NCBI RefSeq assembly: GCF_039545135.1
Contig: NZ_BAABRU010000008.1
Span: forward strand, 1-64,000
DNA: 64,000 nt
Direction of reading: 5' to 3'
From: Herpetosiphon gulosus
GTDB lineage: Bacteria; Chloroflexota; Chloroflexia; Chloroflexales; Herpetosiphonaceae
Shown here piece by piece: positions 42,177-51,522 of this stretch. A program made the translations under genes and the position numbers. The notes beneath the pieces were generated by a model that ran no database searches, was not told the origin of the DNA, and was given only the letters and a program-made list of their open reading frames with translations. The stretch's first letter is position 1. Every line of letters begins with the position of its first letter.

Positions 42177-43802
42177 TTAGCGGGCTGCTAATGGCAAATA
42201 AACTTGGGGTAATTGCACCGCCGCTTCGACCGAACCGACATCACAGCTCGCCAGGCGGGCCGCGCCTCGTTGATCCGTCGTTGGACAAAGATTAGGATCG
42301 GCACTATCAATTAATGGGCTGCCCGTCAGCGGCGTATAAACTGGCATGGCAACGCGCCCACCATTCACTTGGAGCGCTGAAAGCAGCAGATTATTGGTAT
42401 TTTGCTGATCGCTGGCCGTATCTAGCCCAGCACATGTACCATCGCTGAAATTGAAGCCCAACGATTGGATAGCGCTGCCACCACAATTATTACTAGCGCC
42501 AGCCACTACACTATTACCAATTTGAATAATGCCAGGTTGCTCGCTGGTCAGCGGCGAATCTTCGTACCATTCGTTGCCTGCCAAGGCTGTGTTGTTGTAC
42601 AAAGTGCTGTTGATAATCACCGCATAACGGGCTTTGTGATAAAGGCCACCACCAAATTGATCGGCCTGATTTTCGGCTAGCGTCACGTTGGTCAAGGTCA
42701 AGTTATCGTCGGAATTTTGGTAGATTGCGCCGCCATGGCCAGCACTGGCGCGATTGCGAATCAGGCTAGCATTGCTGATAAACAGCGTGCCACTGGAATG
42801 AAAAATTGCTCCGCCGCCATTTGTGCCAGTTGCTTGATTCGCCTCGATTAACAGATCGACGAGTTCGGCGTGTGTGCCATAATGACTGATAGCGCCACCT
42901 TCATCGGCCTGATTGCCTAGCAAGCGTGAGCGTTTGAGCAATAAGCGTCCGCCACTATTCCAAATTGCGCCGCCAGTGCCACTGACCGTATTGGCTTGCA
43001 ATAAACTATCGGTGATCGTCAGGCCACCGGTGTTTTCGAGCGCACCGCCATAACCACCAGTATTTTCGAGAAAATTGCTATAACGAATGGTTGCCGAGGC
43101 TTGAGTGTGAATGAAGATCGCGCCGCCATCACGGGCTTGATTGCGATAAAATCGGCTGTTGGTGATTGTGGTTGGGCCAACGCTATAAATCGCTCCCCCA
43201 AATGAAGTAACCGTGTTGGTCGGAGCTATATTGGCAGTAAAATCGCTGTTGTCAATAGTCAAATCGCAGCCGTCGTTGTAAATTGCACCGCCCGAAGCCG
43301 AGCGATTGCGCTGAAAGCTGCTATTGCGAATCGTCAAACTGCCGCCGCTGCCGACATAACAATAGATTGCGCCGCCTTGGCTCAAGGCTTCGTGATTTTT
43401 GAGCACAACCCGATCGAGCACAACCTCGGCTCCAACTAACTCTAACGCCCCGCCGCCAACCGCCGAAAAACCTGCTTCTAGCGTCAAATTTCGTAGATTT
43501 AGCTGAATTGCACCGTTGGCTACGAACAAGCGATTGAGATTACGCCCACTCAGTGTGATTTGATTTGCCCCATCAATCGTGGTAGAACTAATCAAAATTT
43601 TATCGCTGGTAAGATTGATTGTGGCTGCTCCGCCACAATTAAAGCTAATCGTACCGCCGTTGCTAAGCGCCGAATCCAGCGCAGCCTCGGTACAACTAGC
43701 AGGCGTACCAGTGCCAACCACGCCAGCGGTTGGTACAGCCTGAACCTGAATTGTCACAGCTAACGTACAGCAAACGAGCAGCAACGCCTTAAAAAAGTGC
43801 AT
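42177..43802 (-). CDS. Secreted right-handed beta-helix protein
   Basis: A 541-residue exoprotein. The signal peptide is about 1-22 (ALLLVCCTLAVTIQVQA). Residues about 40-500 consist of repeated beta-helix coils with GGAI(Y/F/W), N(S/N)xF and TGGG-like steps, as in polymorphic outer-membrane and choice-of-anchor proteins. Catalytic residues of a known lyase cannot be picked out, so it may bind or cleave polysaccharide. The C-terminus is VYLPLAAR, similar to the end of the lamin-tail protein. GGAGGA sets ATG 43802. It is probably the first gene of an operon with the heparinase-II-like lipoprotein. Confidence 0.82.
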   Translation of the reverse strand: MHFFKALLLVCCTLAVTIQVQAVPTAGVVGTGTPASCTEAALDSALSNGGTISFNCGGAATINLTSDKILISSTTIDGANQITLSGRNLNRLFVANGAIQLNLRNLTLEAGFSAVGGGALELVGAEVVLDRVVLKNHEALSQGGAIYCYVGSGGSLTIRNSSFQRNRSASGGAIYNDGCDLTIDNSDFTANIAPTNTVTSFGGAIYSVGPTTITNSRFYRNQARDGGAIFIHTQASATIRYSNFLENTGGYGGALENTGGLTITDSLLQANTVSGTGGAIWNSGGRLLLKRSRLLGNQADEGGAISHYGTHAELVDLLIEANQATGTNGGGAIFHSSGTLFISNASLIRNRASAGHGGAIYQNSDDNLTLTNVTLAENQADQFGGGLYHKARYAVIINSTLYNNTALAGNEWYEDSPLTSEQPGIIQIGNSVVAGASNNCGGSAIQSLGFNFSDGTCAGLDTASDQQNTNNLLLSALQVNGGRVAMPVYTPLTGSPLIDSADPNLCPTTDQRGAARLASCDVGSVEAAVQLPQVYLPLAAR

Positions 43803-44000
43803 ATGATCCTCCAAAGTTGGATTTGACTCATTCTGAAGGAGTTATACCAGCAGCCTTGGCAGAAAACTTGACATTTCCTACCACTCTCGCTAAAGCTGAA
43901 TGATTTGGCCTAAAACCATGACCTTTTTATCAATCGACAATCAGCGTTAACCTGTTACGATCAGCTTGACGTGGGCAATCCCAGCGACGAGGAAGTGACG

Positions 44001-46619
44001 ATGACTCAAACTGCAGTTAATTCACCAGTGGCGTTTGGCAAGCAATTGCGCTTGTTGCGCCGCCGTGCTCGCCTAACCCAAGCCGAATTAGGGATTGCCG
44101 TAGGCTATAGTGATGCCCAAATTTGTCGGCTTGAAACAGGCCGTCGCCCCCCCGACTTAACGACGTTGATTGCGCTGTTTCTGCCAGCGCTGGATATCGA
44201 AGCTCAATCGCACGAAGCTCAGCACCTATTAGAATTGGCCGCGATCGCCCGCGAAGAATTAATCGCCGAACCAAGCCAAAACAATCATGTTTCGTTCAAT
44301 CAAGTGCTGCCAGCCTTGGCCAGTCATTTGCCTAGCCCAACCAGCTACTTTTTAGGCCGTGGCGCTGAACAACAACGTATTTTGCAATGGCTGAATAATC
44401 CTACGATTCGCTTAATCAGCATTGTGGGCTTGGCGGGCATTGGCAAAACCCAACTTGGCTTGCACTGTTTGCATCAATTTGCCAACCAAAGTGAGCAGCA
44501 GTGTATTTTTGTTGATCTGGTGACCGCCAACGATCCTGAATCGATGGTTCAGGCGATCAACAAGGCGCTTGAAGTCAGCGAAAGTCCCGATGAGCACCCC
44601 CTGAGTTTGGCAATTAGCCAGCTTGAGCATCAACCAAGCTGTTTACTGTTGGATAATTGTGAGCAAATTCAGGATGCCAGCCGTGTGATCAGCCAATTGC
44701 TCAGCGAAGTACCAACTCTTAAATTAATCGTTACCAGCCAATTAGCTTTGCGTCTGAGTGCCGAACATGTGCTCCAACTCACGCCCTTGGCCGTGCCCAA
44801 CTTGTTGGCCTTGCCGCCCTTGGCTGAATTAGCCCAGATCGAAGCTATGGCCTTGTTGTTGGCGCGGTTGCAAGTGCATAACCCCAAACTTGAATTGACC
44901 GAGAAAAATGCATTGGCGCTTGCAGCCTTGTGTGTACGCGTCGATGGTGTGCCTTTAGCGCTGGAGTTAGTTGCTGCTTCGGGCCGTTTGTTCGACCCCG
45001 ACGCCTTGTTGAGCGAATTGGCCAGCCATTTTTTGAGCATGCGACGGCGAGGTCGCGATTTACCATCACGTCACTATTCGGTTACGACCGCGCTGGCCTG
45101 GAGTTATCAACAGCTTGATTCGGCTAGTCAACGCTTATTTGATCGGCTGAGCGTATTTGTGAGCGGCTGGACGGTCGAGGCGGCCTTGGCAGTTTGTGGC
45201 CCAGAATACGAACGCCATGAGCTAATCGAACAATTAAATATGCTGCTTGATCATAGCCTGATTCAACAACAAACTAGCGATGATTCGACCCGTATGAGTA
45301 TGTTAACGATGGTGCGCACCTTTGCTCAAGAGCAAGCCAACAAGCATGCTGAACACGATGTGCTTATGAGCCGCATGCTCAATTATTTGATTGAACTAGC
45401 TCAGCAAGCCGAGCAACCATTGCGCTCCGGCAACAGCCAAGCCATGTGGATTCAGCGGCTCGAGGCTGAGCACGATAACATTCGAGCGGCATTAAATTGG
45501 GCTTGGCAACACAACGCGCATCAACGAGGTATTCGTTTGGTTGGCTATTTATGGCGTTTTTGGTATATGCGTGGCTATTTGCGCGAAGGTCGGCGTTGGT
45601 TTGAAAATCTCTTGATCAGCCATGAACCAAATCCTGATGTTGATTTTGCACGGGCACTCGATGGCGTGGGAATTTTAGCTTGGCGACAAAGCGATTATCA
45701 CCAAGCTGAACAATGGTATCAGCAAGCGCTTGCCATCTACCAAACCACCCAACACACCGCTGGTCAGGCGCAAGTTTTGGGTCATTTGGGCTTAGTGGCA
45801 ATGGATACCGGAGCTTATGCCCAAGCAGCGGCCTACTACGAACAAAGTTTACCGCTGTATCAAGCAATTGAGGATCAATCCGGTGTGGTTGCTACATTAC
45901 ACAATTTAGGCAATCTCTATTGCCAACAATCGGAAAATCAACGAGCAAGCCAGCTCTACCAAGAATGTTTACAGATCTATCAGCAAATGGGCGATCAATC
46001 GGGAGTGGCATTAATTGCTTTAGGTTTAGGCGTGATTGCCCGCGATGAACAACGATTAGAGGCAGCCCAAGCCTCGTTTGAACAAAGCCTCAGCTTGGCA
46101 CGCGAGCTAGGCGACGATTGGAATGAAGCGACGGCCTTAATTAACTTGGGCAATATCGCAATGGATACGAGCCAACCCAAACTTGGCTTAGCGCATTATC
46201 ACCCTGCTCAGCAAATATTTGAACGTTTAGGGGATCAGCAATCCTTATGTCTGCTGCATACACGAATTGCCAATGCCCATTGGGTGCTTGGGGAACATAC
46301 GCAGGCCCAAGCTGGCTATCGTCAATGCTTGATGTTGTCCCATGCAATTGGCTTTGATCCAGGTATTGTTGAAGGCTTAGAAGGGCTGTCCCATTGCTTG
46401 AGCCAAACCTTGCCAACGACTGCGGCCCAGCTCATGGCCTATGCCGCCCAGATGCGCAGCACCAAAGGCTACCCAATTATTCCTGCCGATGAACCTGGCT
46501 ATAACCAAATTGTGCAAGAAATTCAGGGTCATTTAAGCACCACAGCGTGGCAACAGGCCTATCAGCAAGGCCAACAACTGAGTTTACAGCGAGCAGTGAG
46601 TTTGGCCCTAGCCAATTGA
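44001..46619 (+). CDS. XRE-HTH/STAND (NB-ARC-like) ATPase with TPR repeats
   Basis: An 872-residue signal-transducing ATPase. An XRE helix-turn-helix (13-65: LTQAELGIAVGYSDAQICRL) binds DNA. The STAND NTPase has Walker A GLAGIGKT (143-150) and Walker B LLLDNC (215-220), followed by a winged-helix region. The C-terminal 330 residues are TPR repeats of the WYQQALAIYQ and LGNLYCQQ type. Such proteins (AfsR/MalT-like or NLR-like) sense an inducer and oligomerise. GAGGA seven bases upstream of ATG 44001 favours it over the GTG at 43971. The gene lies 81 bases before a CAT-like gene, a possible target. Confidence 0.9.
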   Translation: MTQTAVNSPVAFGKQLRLLRRRARLTQAELGIAVGYSDAQICRLETGRRPPDLTTLIALFLPALDIEAQSHEAQHLLELAAIAREELIAEPSQNNHVSFNQVLPALASHLPSPTSYFLGRGAEQQRILQWLNNPTIRLISIVGLAGIGKTQLGLHCLHQFANQSEQQCIFVDLVTANDPESMVQAINKALEVSESPDEHPLSLAISQLEHQPSCLLLDNCEQIQDASRVISQLLSEVPTLKLIVTSQLALRLSAEHVLQLTPLAVPNLLALPPLAELAQIEAMALLLARLQVHNPKLELTEKNALALAALCVRVDGVPLALELVAASGRLFDPDALLSELASHFLSMRRRGRDLPSRHYSVTTALAWSYQQLDSASQRLFDRLSVFVSGWTVEAALAVCGPEYERHELIEQLNMLLDHSLIQQQTSDDSTRMSMLTMVRTFAQEQANKHAEHDVLMSRMLNYLIELAQQAEQPLRSGNSQAMWIQRLEAEHDNIRAALNWAWQHNAHQRGIRLVGYLWRFWYMRGYLREGRRWFENLLISHEPNPDVDFARALDGVGILAWRQSDYHQAEQWYQQALAIYQTTQHTAGQAQVLGHLGLVAMDTGAYAQAAAYYEQSLPLYQAIEDQSGVVATLHNLGNLYCQQSENQRASQLYQECLQIYQQMGDQSGVALIALGLGVIARDEQRLEAAQASFEQSLSLARELGDDWNEATALINLGNIAMDTSQPKLGLAHYHPAQQIFERLGDQQSLCLLHTRIANAHWVLGEHTQAQAGYRQCLMLSHAIGFDPGIVEGLEGLSHCLSQTLPTTAAQLMAYAAQMRSTKGYPIIPADEPGYNQIVQEIQGHLSTTAWQQAYQQGQQLSLQRAVSLALAN

Positions 46620-46700
46620 TCTGAGGGCTACACCAAAAGGGGGATTGACGCGACCATGCGGCTGGCTATACTAGGCCACAGCGTAGTTTAGAGGAAATTT

Positions 46701-47339
46701 ATGCGTACAATTGATCTTGCTACTTGGCCACGTCGCCAGCATTTTGAACTTTACCATAGCATGACTTACCCCCACTTCAGTTTATGTGCCAACGTCGATA
46801 TTCAGATTTGGTATCAAGCAATTAAGGCTCGCCAAGCCCGTTTAAGTACCAGCCTCACCTTTGTGGTTGCCCGCGCCGCTAACGAACAAGTGGCCTTTCG
46901 TTGGCGGATTCGTGGTGATAGTGTGGTTGAGCATGATCAGGTTGATCCGTCGCCAACCGTCTTGCTCGATGACGATCTCTTTAGCTTTTGTGTGATTCCC
47001 TATCGGGCTGATTATCATGAATTTTCAGCCTTAGCCGAAGCCAAGGTCGCTGAAGTTAAAGCCAACCCAACCATCAGCGACGAGCCAGGCCAAGATAATT
47101 TGCTGTATATGACCAGCATTCCGTGGGTCAGCTTCACCAGTATAATGCACCCTGTGCATCTCAACCCAATCGATTCAGTGCCTCGCATTTCGTGGGGCAA
47201 ACACACGCTTGACGGCCAACGCCGATTGATGCCCGTAGCGGTGCAAGTCCATCATGGCTTGATGGATGGGCTGCATGTTGGGCGTTTCTACGAGCGAGTT
47301 CAAGCAATTCTCGATCATCCTGAGGATTTTTTGGGCTAA
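46701..47339 (+). CDS. Chloramphenicol acetyltransferase-like protein
   Basis: A 212-residue acyltransferase of the type A CAT fold, normally a cytoplasmic trimer that moves an acetyl group from acetyl-CoA to a hydroxyl of its substrate. The catalytic motif HHGLMDG (184-190) with His185 and Asp189, followed by LHVGRFY, and the PWVSFTS segment (141-147) are present; length equals that of true CATs (about 215). Whether chloramphenicol is the real substrate cannot be told. It lies 81 bases after the STAND regulator gene, same strand. Confidence 0.87.
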   Translation: MRTIDLATWPRRQHFELYHSMTYPHFSLCANVDIQIWYQAIKARQARLSTSLTFVVARAANEQVAFRWRIRGDSVVEHDQVDPSPTVLLDDDLFSFCVIPYRADYHEFSALAEAKVAEVKANPTISDEPGQDNLLYMTSIPWVSFTSIMHPVHLNPIDSVPRISWGKHTLDGQRRLMPVAVQVHHGLMDGLHVGRFYERVQAILDHPEDFLG

Positions 47340-47479
47340 TTTGTACACCAAGCAGCCAAAACAGTGCTTACTCATCCTTTTTGCATCCATTTCAATTTGT
47401 TAGAATCAATCGGTGTGTAGATAGGTGCAACGCTTGCACTGGCAATCGTAAGCGTTGCTAGCACTGTGAGGTGTGGCAT

Positions 47480-48166
47480 ATGCGAACTATTCAATGGACG
47501 AGCACGCGACGGTGGTGCATGGTTCTGGGAGTTGTACTAGCCTTTTGGCCAAGTTTTGCCTTGGCTTGTACCCAACCAGTTGGCGGGCATCCACATTATA
47601 CCCCTACCGAACATACCAACGCGGCTGCAATCGTTTTAGAAGGAACGGTGGTTGGTGGTCAACCTAACAATAGCCCCTATATTCAAATGGCCACCGTCGA
47701 AGTAACCCAATATTTCAAAGGTGTTGCGGCTGGGGTTGGATCGCCCTTTGTTTACATTGATGGGTTTGGTAGTGGGGCTGCCTGTCTCTCGCAGGTAAGT
47801 ATCGGTGATCATCTCATTTTTTACGTGAGAATTGGGCCAAAAGGCCAGTGGCAAGCCCATTATATGAGTGCTGGTGATGCTATAGCCCAAGTTACGCCCG
47901 AAATTGTAGCCAAAATTATCGCCGCAGTTGGCAGCCCTCCAGTCATACCATTGCCCTCAACGCCTGGGCCGCTTGATCCAACGTCGATCCCAATCACTAC
48001 GCCAGTCGATCCATCAACAGTTGTAGCACCAACGCCGCAATTACCGCGCGAACTGCCAGCGACCAGTCAAGCAAGCTTGCCATTGATTTGGTGGGTTTTG
48101 TTGGGATTAACCTGTCTAGCTGGTGGTATTTGGCTGCAGTGGCAGTATCTTAAATCAAGGGTCTAG
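47480..48166 (+). CDS. Secreted protein with C-terminal LPATS-like membrane anchor
   Basis: A 228-residue surface protein. A signal peptide (about 1-28, WCMVLGVVLAFWPSFALA) leads to Cys29 in ACTQP, where it may be cut or remain as a disulfide. The central domain (about 30-145) has VLEGTVVG, VTQYFKG and GDHLIFYVR, resembling the TIMP/netrin-like OB fold (CxxP-rich start), which is an inference. A Pro/Thr-rich stretch leads to ELPATSQ, a hydrophobic helix and the basic end KSRV, resembling an LPxTG cell-wall sorting signal with Ser in place of Gly. GAGGTG sets ATG 47480. Confidence 0.72.
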   Translation: MRTIQWTSTRRWCMVLGVVLAFWPSFALACTQPVGGHPHYTPTEHTNAAAIVLEGTVVGGQPNNSPYIQMATVEVTQYFKGVAAGVGSPFVYIDGFGSGAACLSQVSIGDHLIFYVRIGPKGQWQAHYMSAGDAIAQVTPEIVAKIIAAVGSPPVIPLPSTPGPLDPTSIPITTPVDPSTVVAPTPQLPRELPATSQASLPLIWWVLLGLTCLAGGIWLQWQYLKSRV

Positions 48167-48169
48167 GGA

Positions 48170-48330
48170 GCATATTAAGAACATAAAGCATAGAACAGAG
48201 AACATAAGGGTTGGGCATCGGGTAATTGACAGCACAGCATAATCATATCCATCTGTGCCAATCTATGGCACAAAACTGTCTTTGTGTTCTGCGTGCCTTC
48301 ATGGTTTTAGTAACCTGCACTCCTCTGTTC
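48170..48330. repeat. Modular degenerate intergenic repeat (locus 4)
   Basis: GAACATAAAGCATAGAACAG, CATCTGTGCCAATCTATGGC and TTTGTGTTCTGCGTGCCTTC: phrases of the same intergenic family. No gene is seen. Confidence 0.6.
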
Positions 48331-48380
48331 TATGCTACTCTATCGCCACAGCAGCTTGTTAAATTAGGAAGGATTTTTGC

Positions 48381-49499
48381 ATGCGGCGTTTGAGTTTTTG
48401 GATACTCCTAGGAATTTTAGCAGCCTGTAGCAGCACGACGACCACTGAACCAAGTCAAGTGGCGCTTGCCCCCACCGCAACCACGGCAGCAACTGCAACC
48501 CTTGAACTAACCAACACCCCCGAGCCAACCAGCACAACCCTTCCAACCGCAACCAGCGAGCCAAGCCCAACTCCTGAGCCAAAAATTGAGTTGGCCGTGG
48601 TTGGTGATATGATGCTTGCTCGCTCGATTGGCGAGCGTATTCTGAGCGATGGCCCTGAGCAACCATTTGCCGGAGTACGTGAACACTTGGTCAATGCCGA
48701 TTTAACAATTGGCAACCTTGAAACCGCCATTGCCGATGCTGGGGAGCCAGCACCCAAAGCCTATCGCTTTTTGGCCCCACCCGAAAGTGTAGATAGCCTC
48801 AGCAATGCAGGCTTTGATCTGGTTTCGTTGGCCAATAACCATAGCCTCGATTGGGGTGAATCGGCCTTGAGCGAAACGATTGGTTTGTTGAATGAGGCTG
48901 AAATTGCCAATGTTGGCGCGGGCATGAACGCCGAGCAGGCCTATCGCCCAGTCATTCTTGAGAAAAATGGCTTGCGGCTAGCATTCTTGGCTTACGTTAA
49001 CGTACCTGTCGAGCGTGGCGGTTTTGTGACCGAATCGTGGACGGCAACTGCTGACCAACCTGGTTTGGCGTGGGCTGAACCTGCCGTAATTGCCGCCGAT
49101 GTCGCAGCAATTCGGCCAAACGTTGATCATGTGATTATTTTGTTGCATAGTGGCTATGAGGGCATCGACCAACCAAATGAGATTCAGCGCAGCAATGCCT
49201 ATGCTGCTTTAGATGCTGGGGCAACCTTGGTTTTGGGTGCACATCCCCATGTTTTGCAAGGCTACGAATTACGTTCAAACGGCCAATTTATTGCCTGGAG
49301 TTTGGGCAATTTTGTGTTCGATGGCTTTGATGGTACGCCGAGCCTTGATAGTGCCATCTTACACTTGACACTCGATAAAACCGGAGTTATTGCCTCACGC
49401 TGGACACCTGTGCGTTTGGTCGATGGCTATCCTCAAGCACTTGATCCGGCCAGTGATGGCGCGTATATCATCGAGACAATCGAGCAATTAAGTAAGTAA
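48381..49499 (+). CDS. CapA-family lipoprotein (poly-gamma-glutamate synthesis-like)
   Basis: A 372-residue lipoprotein. The signal peptide ends in LAAC (Cys16), then a Thr/Pro/Ala-rich linker to about 65. The catalytic-type domain is a metallophosphatase-like PGA_cap fold: VVGDMMLARS, GNLETAI, SLANNHSLDWG and LGAHPHVLQG carry the conserved Asp, Asn and His residues. CapA takes part in anchoring or cutting poly-gamma-glutamate in Bacillus; in other phyla its substrate is unknown. It is monocistronic and ends at a very stable hairpin. Confidence 0.87.
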   Translation: MRRLSFWILLGILAACSSTTTTEPSQVALAPTATTAATATLELTNTPEPTSTTLPTATSEPSPTPEPKIELAVVGDMMLARSIGERILSDGPEQPFAGVREHLVNADLTIGNLETAIADAGEPAPKAYRFLAPPESVDSLSNAGFDLVSLANNHSLDWGESALSETIGLLNEAEIANVGAGMNAEQAYRPVILEKNGLRLAFLAYVNVPVERGGFVTESWTATADQPGLAWAEPAVIAADVAAIRPNVDHVIILLHSGYEGIDQPNEIQRSNAYAALDAGATLVLGAHPHVLQGYELRSNGQFIAWSLGNFVFDGFDGTPSLDSAILHLTLDKTGVIASRWTPVRLVDGYPQALDPASDGAYIIETIEQLSK

Positions 49500-49504
49500 C
49501 AACA

Positions 49505-49559
49505 GATTAAACGCAGCGGCGCAGAGAATTAATGTTTCTCTGCGCCGCTGCGTTTAATC
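49505..49559. terminator. 23-bp perfect hairpin between convergent genes
   Basis: GATTAAACGCAGCGGCGCAG plus AGA (49505-49527) pairs with its exact complement at 49537-49559, loop of nine. The stem is built from the TAACGCAGAGGCGCAGAG-type intergenic module and an inverted copy. It lies six bases beyond the CapA stop and seven before the end of the FhuF-like gene, so it probably terminates both, though U-runs are short. Confidence 0.75.
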
Positions 49560-49565
49560 CTTGGT

Positions 49566-50378
49566 TTAACTGCTTAACCCTGCCATGCGTTGTAAGCGCT
49601 CGGCGGTTGGCAGCAAGGGGCAATCGTTGCAGTTTCTTCCCCCTTCAACTTGGTAGTACAAACAGCAACCACCACGCTGGAGGAATGTCGCACATGTATC
49701 GCCCGCAGTATCCAGTTGAATATAACCAGTTTTACTGGCCTTCATGGCCGAACCTTTGGTTCCAACAAAGGCCAAACCTTCTTCACAAGCAGCGGCGACT
49801 TGATCAAGTCGTTGGCCAACCCGCAAGAAAATGCCTGCACAGCGATCGGCGATGATGTTCCATTGGGCACGTTGGCCTAAACCTGATTGATCGGCAACCA
49901 ATTGCACCACTGGCTCAAGATGCTGCTCGAATTGCTGGCGTAATTGTTCACGCAAGCCAGCTTTATCGGCAATGACGGTTGCGCCAGTTTGGGTTTGATC
50001 AACAGCTAAGCCGAAAAACCGTTGCGAGGCAAAGGCGATTGCGGCCTGATCGGCATTGCCGTTGCTGGGAAAACGCGCCAGCACATTGGTCCGATCAAGG
50101 TCGGGAATCCGTTGATCGATCAGTAAGCTGGCAATCGCGGCTCCAGCCAAATACCAAACATACGAACTAATAAAGAACGAGCCTGTCAAGCGGCGCTTGG
50201 CTAGCTTGCGGGAGGCTGCAAAGCCTTCCAAAATGGTGCTTAGCGTCGCTGGATCGGTCAATGATGTCGCAGGCAACCAATCTGGCTCGTTTGGTTCGGC
50301 AATCCGCGCAACCAGATATTCATCCAAGGTCGTGGCGCGTTCCAGGCTTTGGGCAAGTGGGCTACTTTCTACGCTCAT
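49566..50378 (-). CDS. FhuF-like ferric siderophore reductase
   Basis: A 270-residue cytoplasmic protein. The C-terminus carries the FhuF-type [2Fe-2S] motif CC-x10-C-x2-C (Cys238, 239, 250, 253: GGCCLYYQ, RNCNDCPL). FhuF reduces ferric siderophores to release iron. The N-terminal 200 residues match the FhuF/IucA-like helical layout. AGAGGATG about seven bases before ATG 50378. It is the last gene of the iron-uptake locus, 28 bases after the first binding-protein gene on its strand, which fits the function. Confidence 0.85.
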   Translation of the reverse strand: MSVESSPLAQSLERATTLDEYLVARIAEPNEPDWLPATSLTDPATLSTILEGFAASRKLAKRRLTGSFFISSYVWYLAGAAIASLLIDQRIPDLDRTNVLARFPSNGNADQAAIAFASQRFFGLAVDQTQTGATVIADKAGLREQLRQQFEQHLEPVVQLVADQSGLGQRAQWNIIADRCAGIFLRVGQRLDQVAAACEEGLAFVGTKGSAMKASKTGYIQLDTAGDTCATFLQRGGCCLYYQVEGGRNCNDCPLLPTAERLQRMAGLSS

Positions 50379-50405
50379 ACACACATCCTCTATCAATCAG
50401 GGTAA

Positions 50406-51464
50406 TTATTGTTTGGTCAAGCTTTTGACCACCCGTTGAGCCAAGACTTCGGCTGACAAGGGGCCACCAAAGAACCAAACATCGCCGCCTAAGGGGTAAG
50501 CTTGGCCTTTTTTGACAAACTCAAGGCTATCCCAGAAGGGCTTGACCGTGCCGGTAGCAAATGGATTATCATCATCGGCCACAACATACATAAAGTGCAC
50601 ATCGCCAAGTTGGGCCAGCACTTCGCTGCTGACAGTCGAAAATCCATAAACTTGGAAGGCGCTATCAGTCCAAGTATTTTTGAGGCCAGTTTTGGCGATC
50701 AATTTGGCAATCATCGAGTTGTCGGTGAACAAACGAATTTCAGCAGCGTTGTTTGAGGTGTAGGCTTGGGCCAACACATATGGTGCATTTTCAAAACCAG
50801 CAGTTGCCAAGGTTTGCTTAGCATCAGCGTAGGTTTGCTCCATCTTGGCTAACACGGCTTTGGCTTCTTCGGTTTTGCCCAATACATCGGCAATCGTGTT
50901 GAAGGTATCGATCATTTCAGTATATTGATCGCCTGATTCAGGATAGGGATTGAAGACCAAGGTTGGGGCAATCGCACTATATTGAGGATAGTTTTTATCA
51001 GCATCATATTTGAGCGAGATGATCAAATCGGGCTTAAGTGAAGCAATCGTTTCGAGATTAGCTTCGCCACGGGTTCCAACATCGGTTGCATCTGGGCCTA
51101 ATTCAACTGGAACATCAACCCACTTGTTGTAGCCTTCGATATCAGCAACGCCAACTGGTTGCACACCCAAGGCCAACAAGTTTTCGACGTAAACCCATTC
51201 GAGCACAACTACCCGTTGCGGAGTGCCAGTGATCGTAGTTTCGCCCAAAACGTGTTTGATCGTGCGCGTGCCAACGGCGTTATCTGACGGAGCAGTGGTT
51301 GCTTCGGCGGCAGTTTCGGTTGTAGCAGCGGTTGGTTCACTGGCAGTCGTCGCGGTTGCAGCGGCTGCGGTGGTTGGAGCGGTTGTGGGCGCTTGGGTTG
51401 CTGCCGATGAACCACAGGCAGTCAAGATACTGACCAAGCCAATTAATGCCAAAAATCGTTGCAT
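50406..51464 (-). CDS. Iron-siderophore ABC transporter substrate-binding lipoprotein 1
   Basis: A 352-residue lipoprotein (LTAC, Cys17) with a long Ala/Thr linker (about 18-70) and a FhuD/FecB-type periplasmic-binding fold: PQRVVVLEWVYVENLLALGV near the start and ETIASLKPDLIISLKYD in the middle are typical. It delivers ferric siderophore to the FecCD permeases. ATG 51464 has only a weak RBS. It is a paralogue of the next gene, which it resembles throughout, the ligand-facing regions differing most. Confidence 0.87.
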   Translation of the reverse strand: MQRFLALIGLVSILTACGSSAATQAPTTAPTTAAAATATTASEPTAATTETAAEATTAPSDNAVGTRTIKHVLGETTITGTPQRVVVLEWVYVENLLALGVQPVGVADIEGYNKWVDVPVELGPDATDVGTRGEANLETIASLKPDLIISLKYDADKNYPQYSAIAPTLVFNPYPESGDQYTEMIDTFNTIADVLGKTEEAKAVLAKMEQTYADAKQTLATAGFENAPYVLAQAYTSNNAAEIRLFTDNSMIAKLIAKTGLKNTWTDSAFQVYGFSTVSSEVLAQLGDVHFMYVVADDDNPFATGTVKPFWDSLEFVKKGQAYPLGGDVWFFGGPLSAEVLAQRVVKSLTKQ

Positions 51465-51522
51465 TGTGCTATCTATTCTGCTGACCACTTGGAACTCTCA
51501 AACGACCAGCACTAAAAAATGC

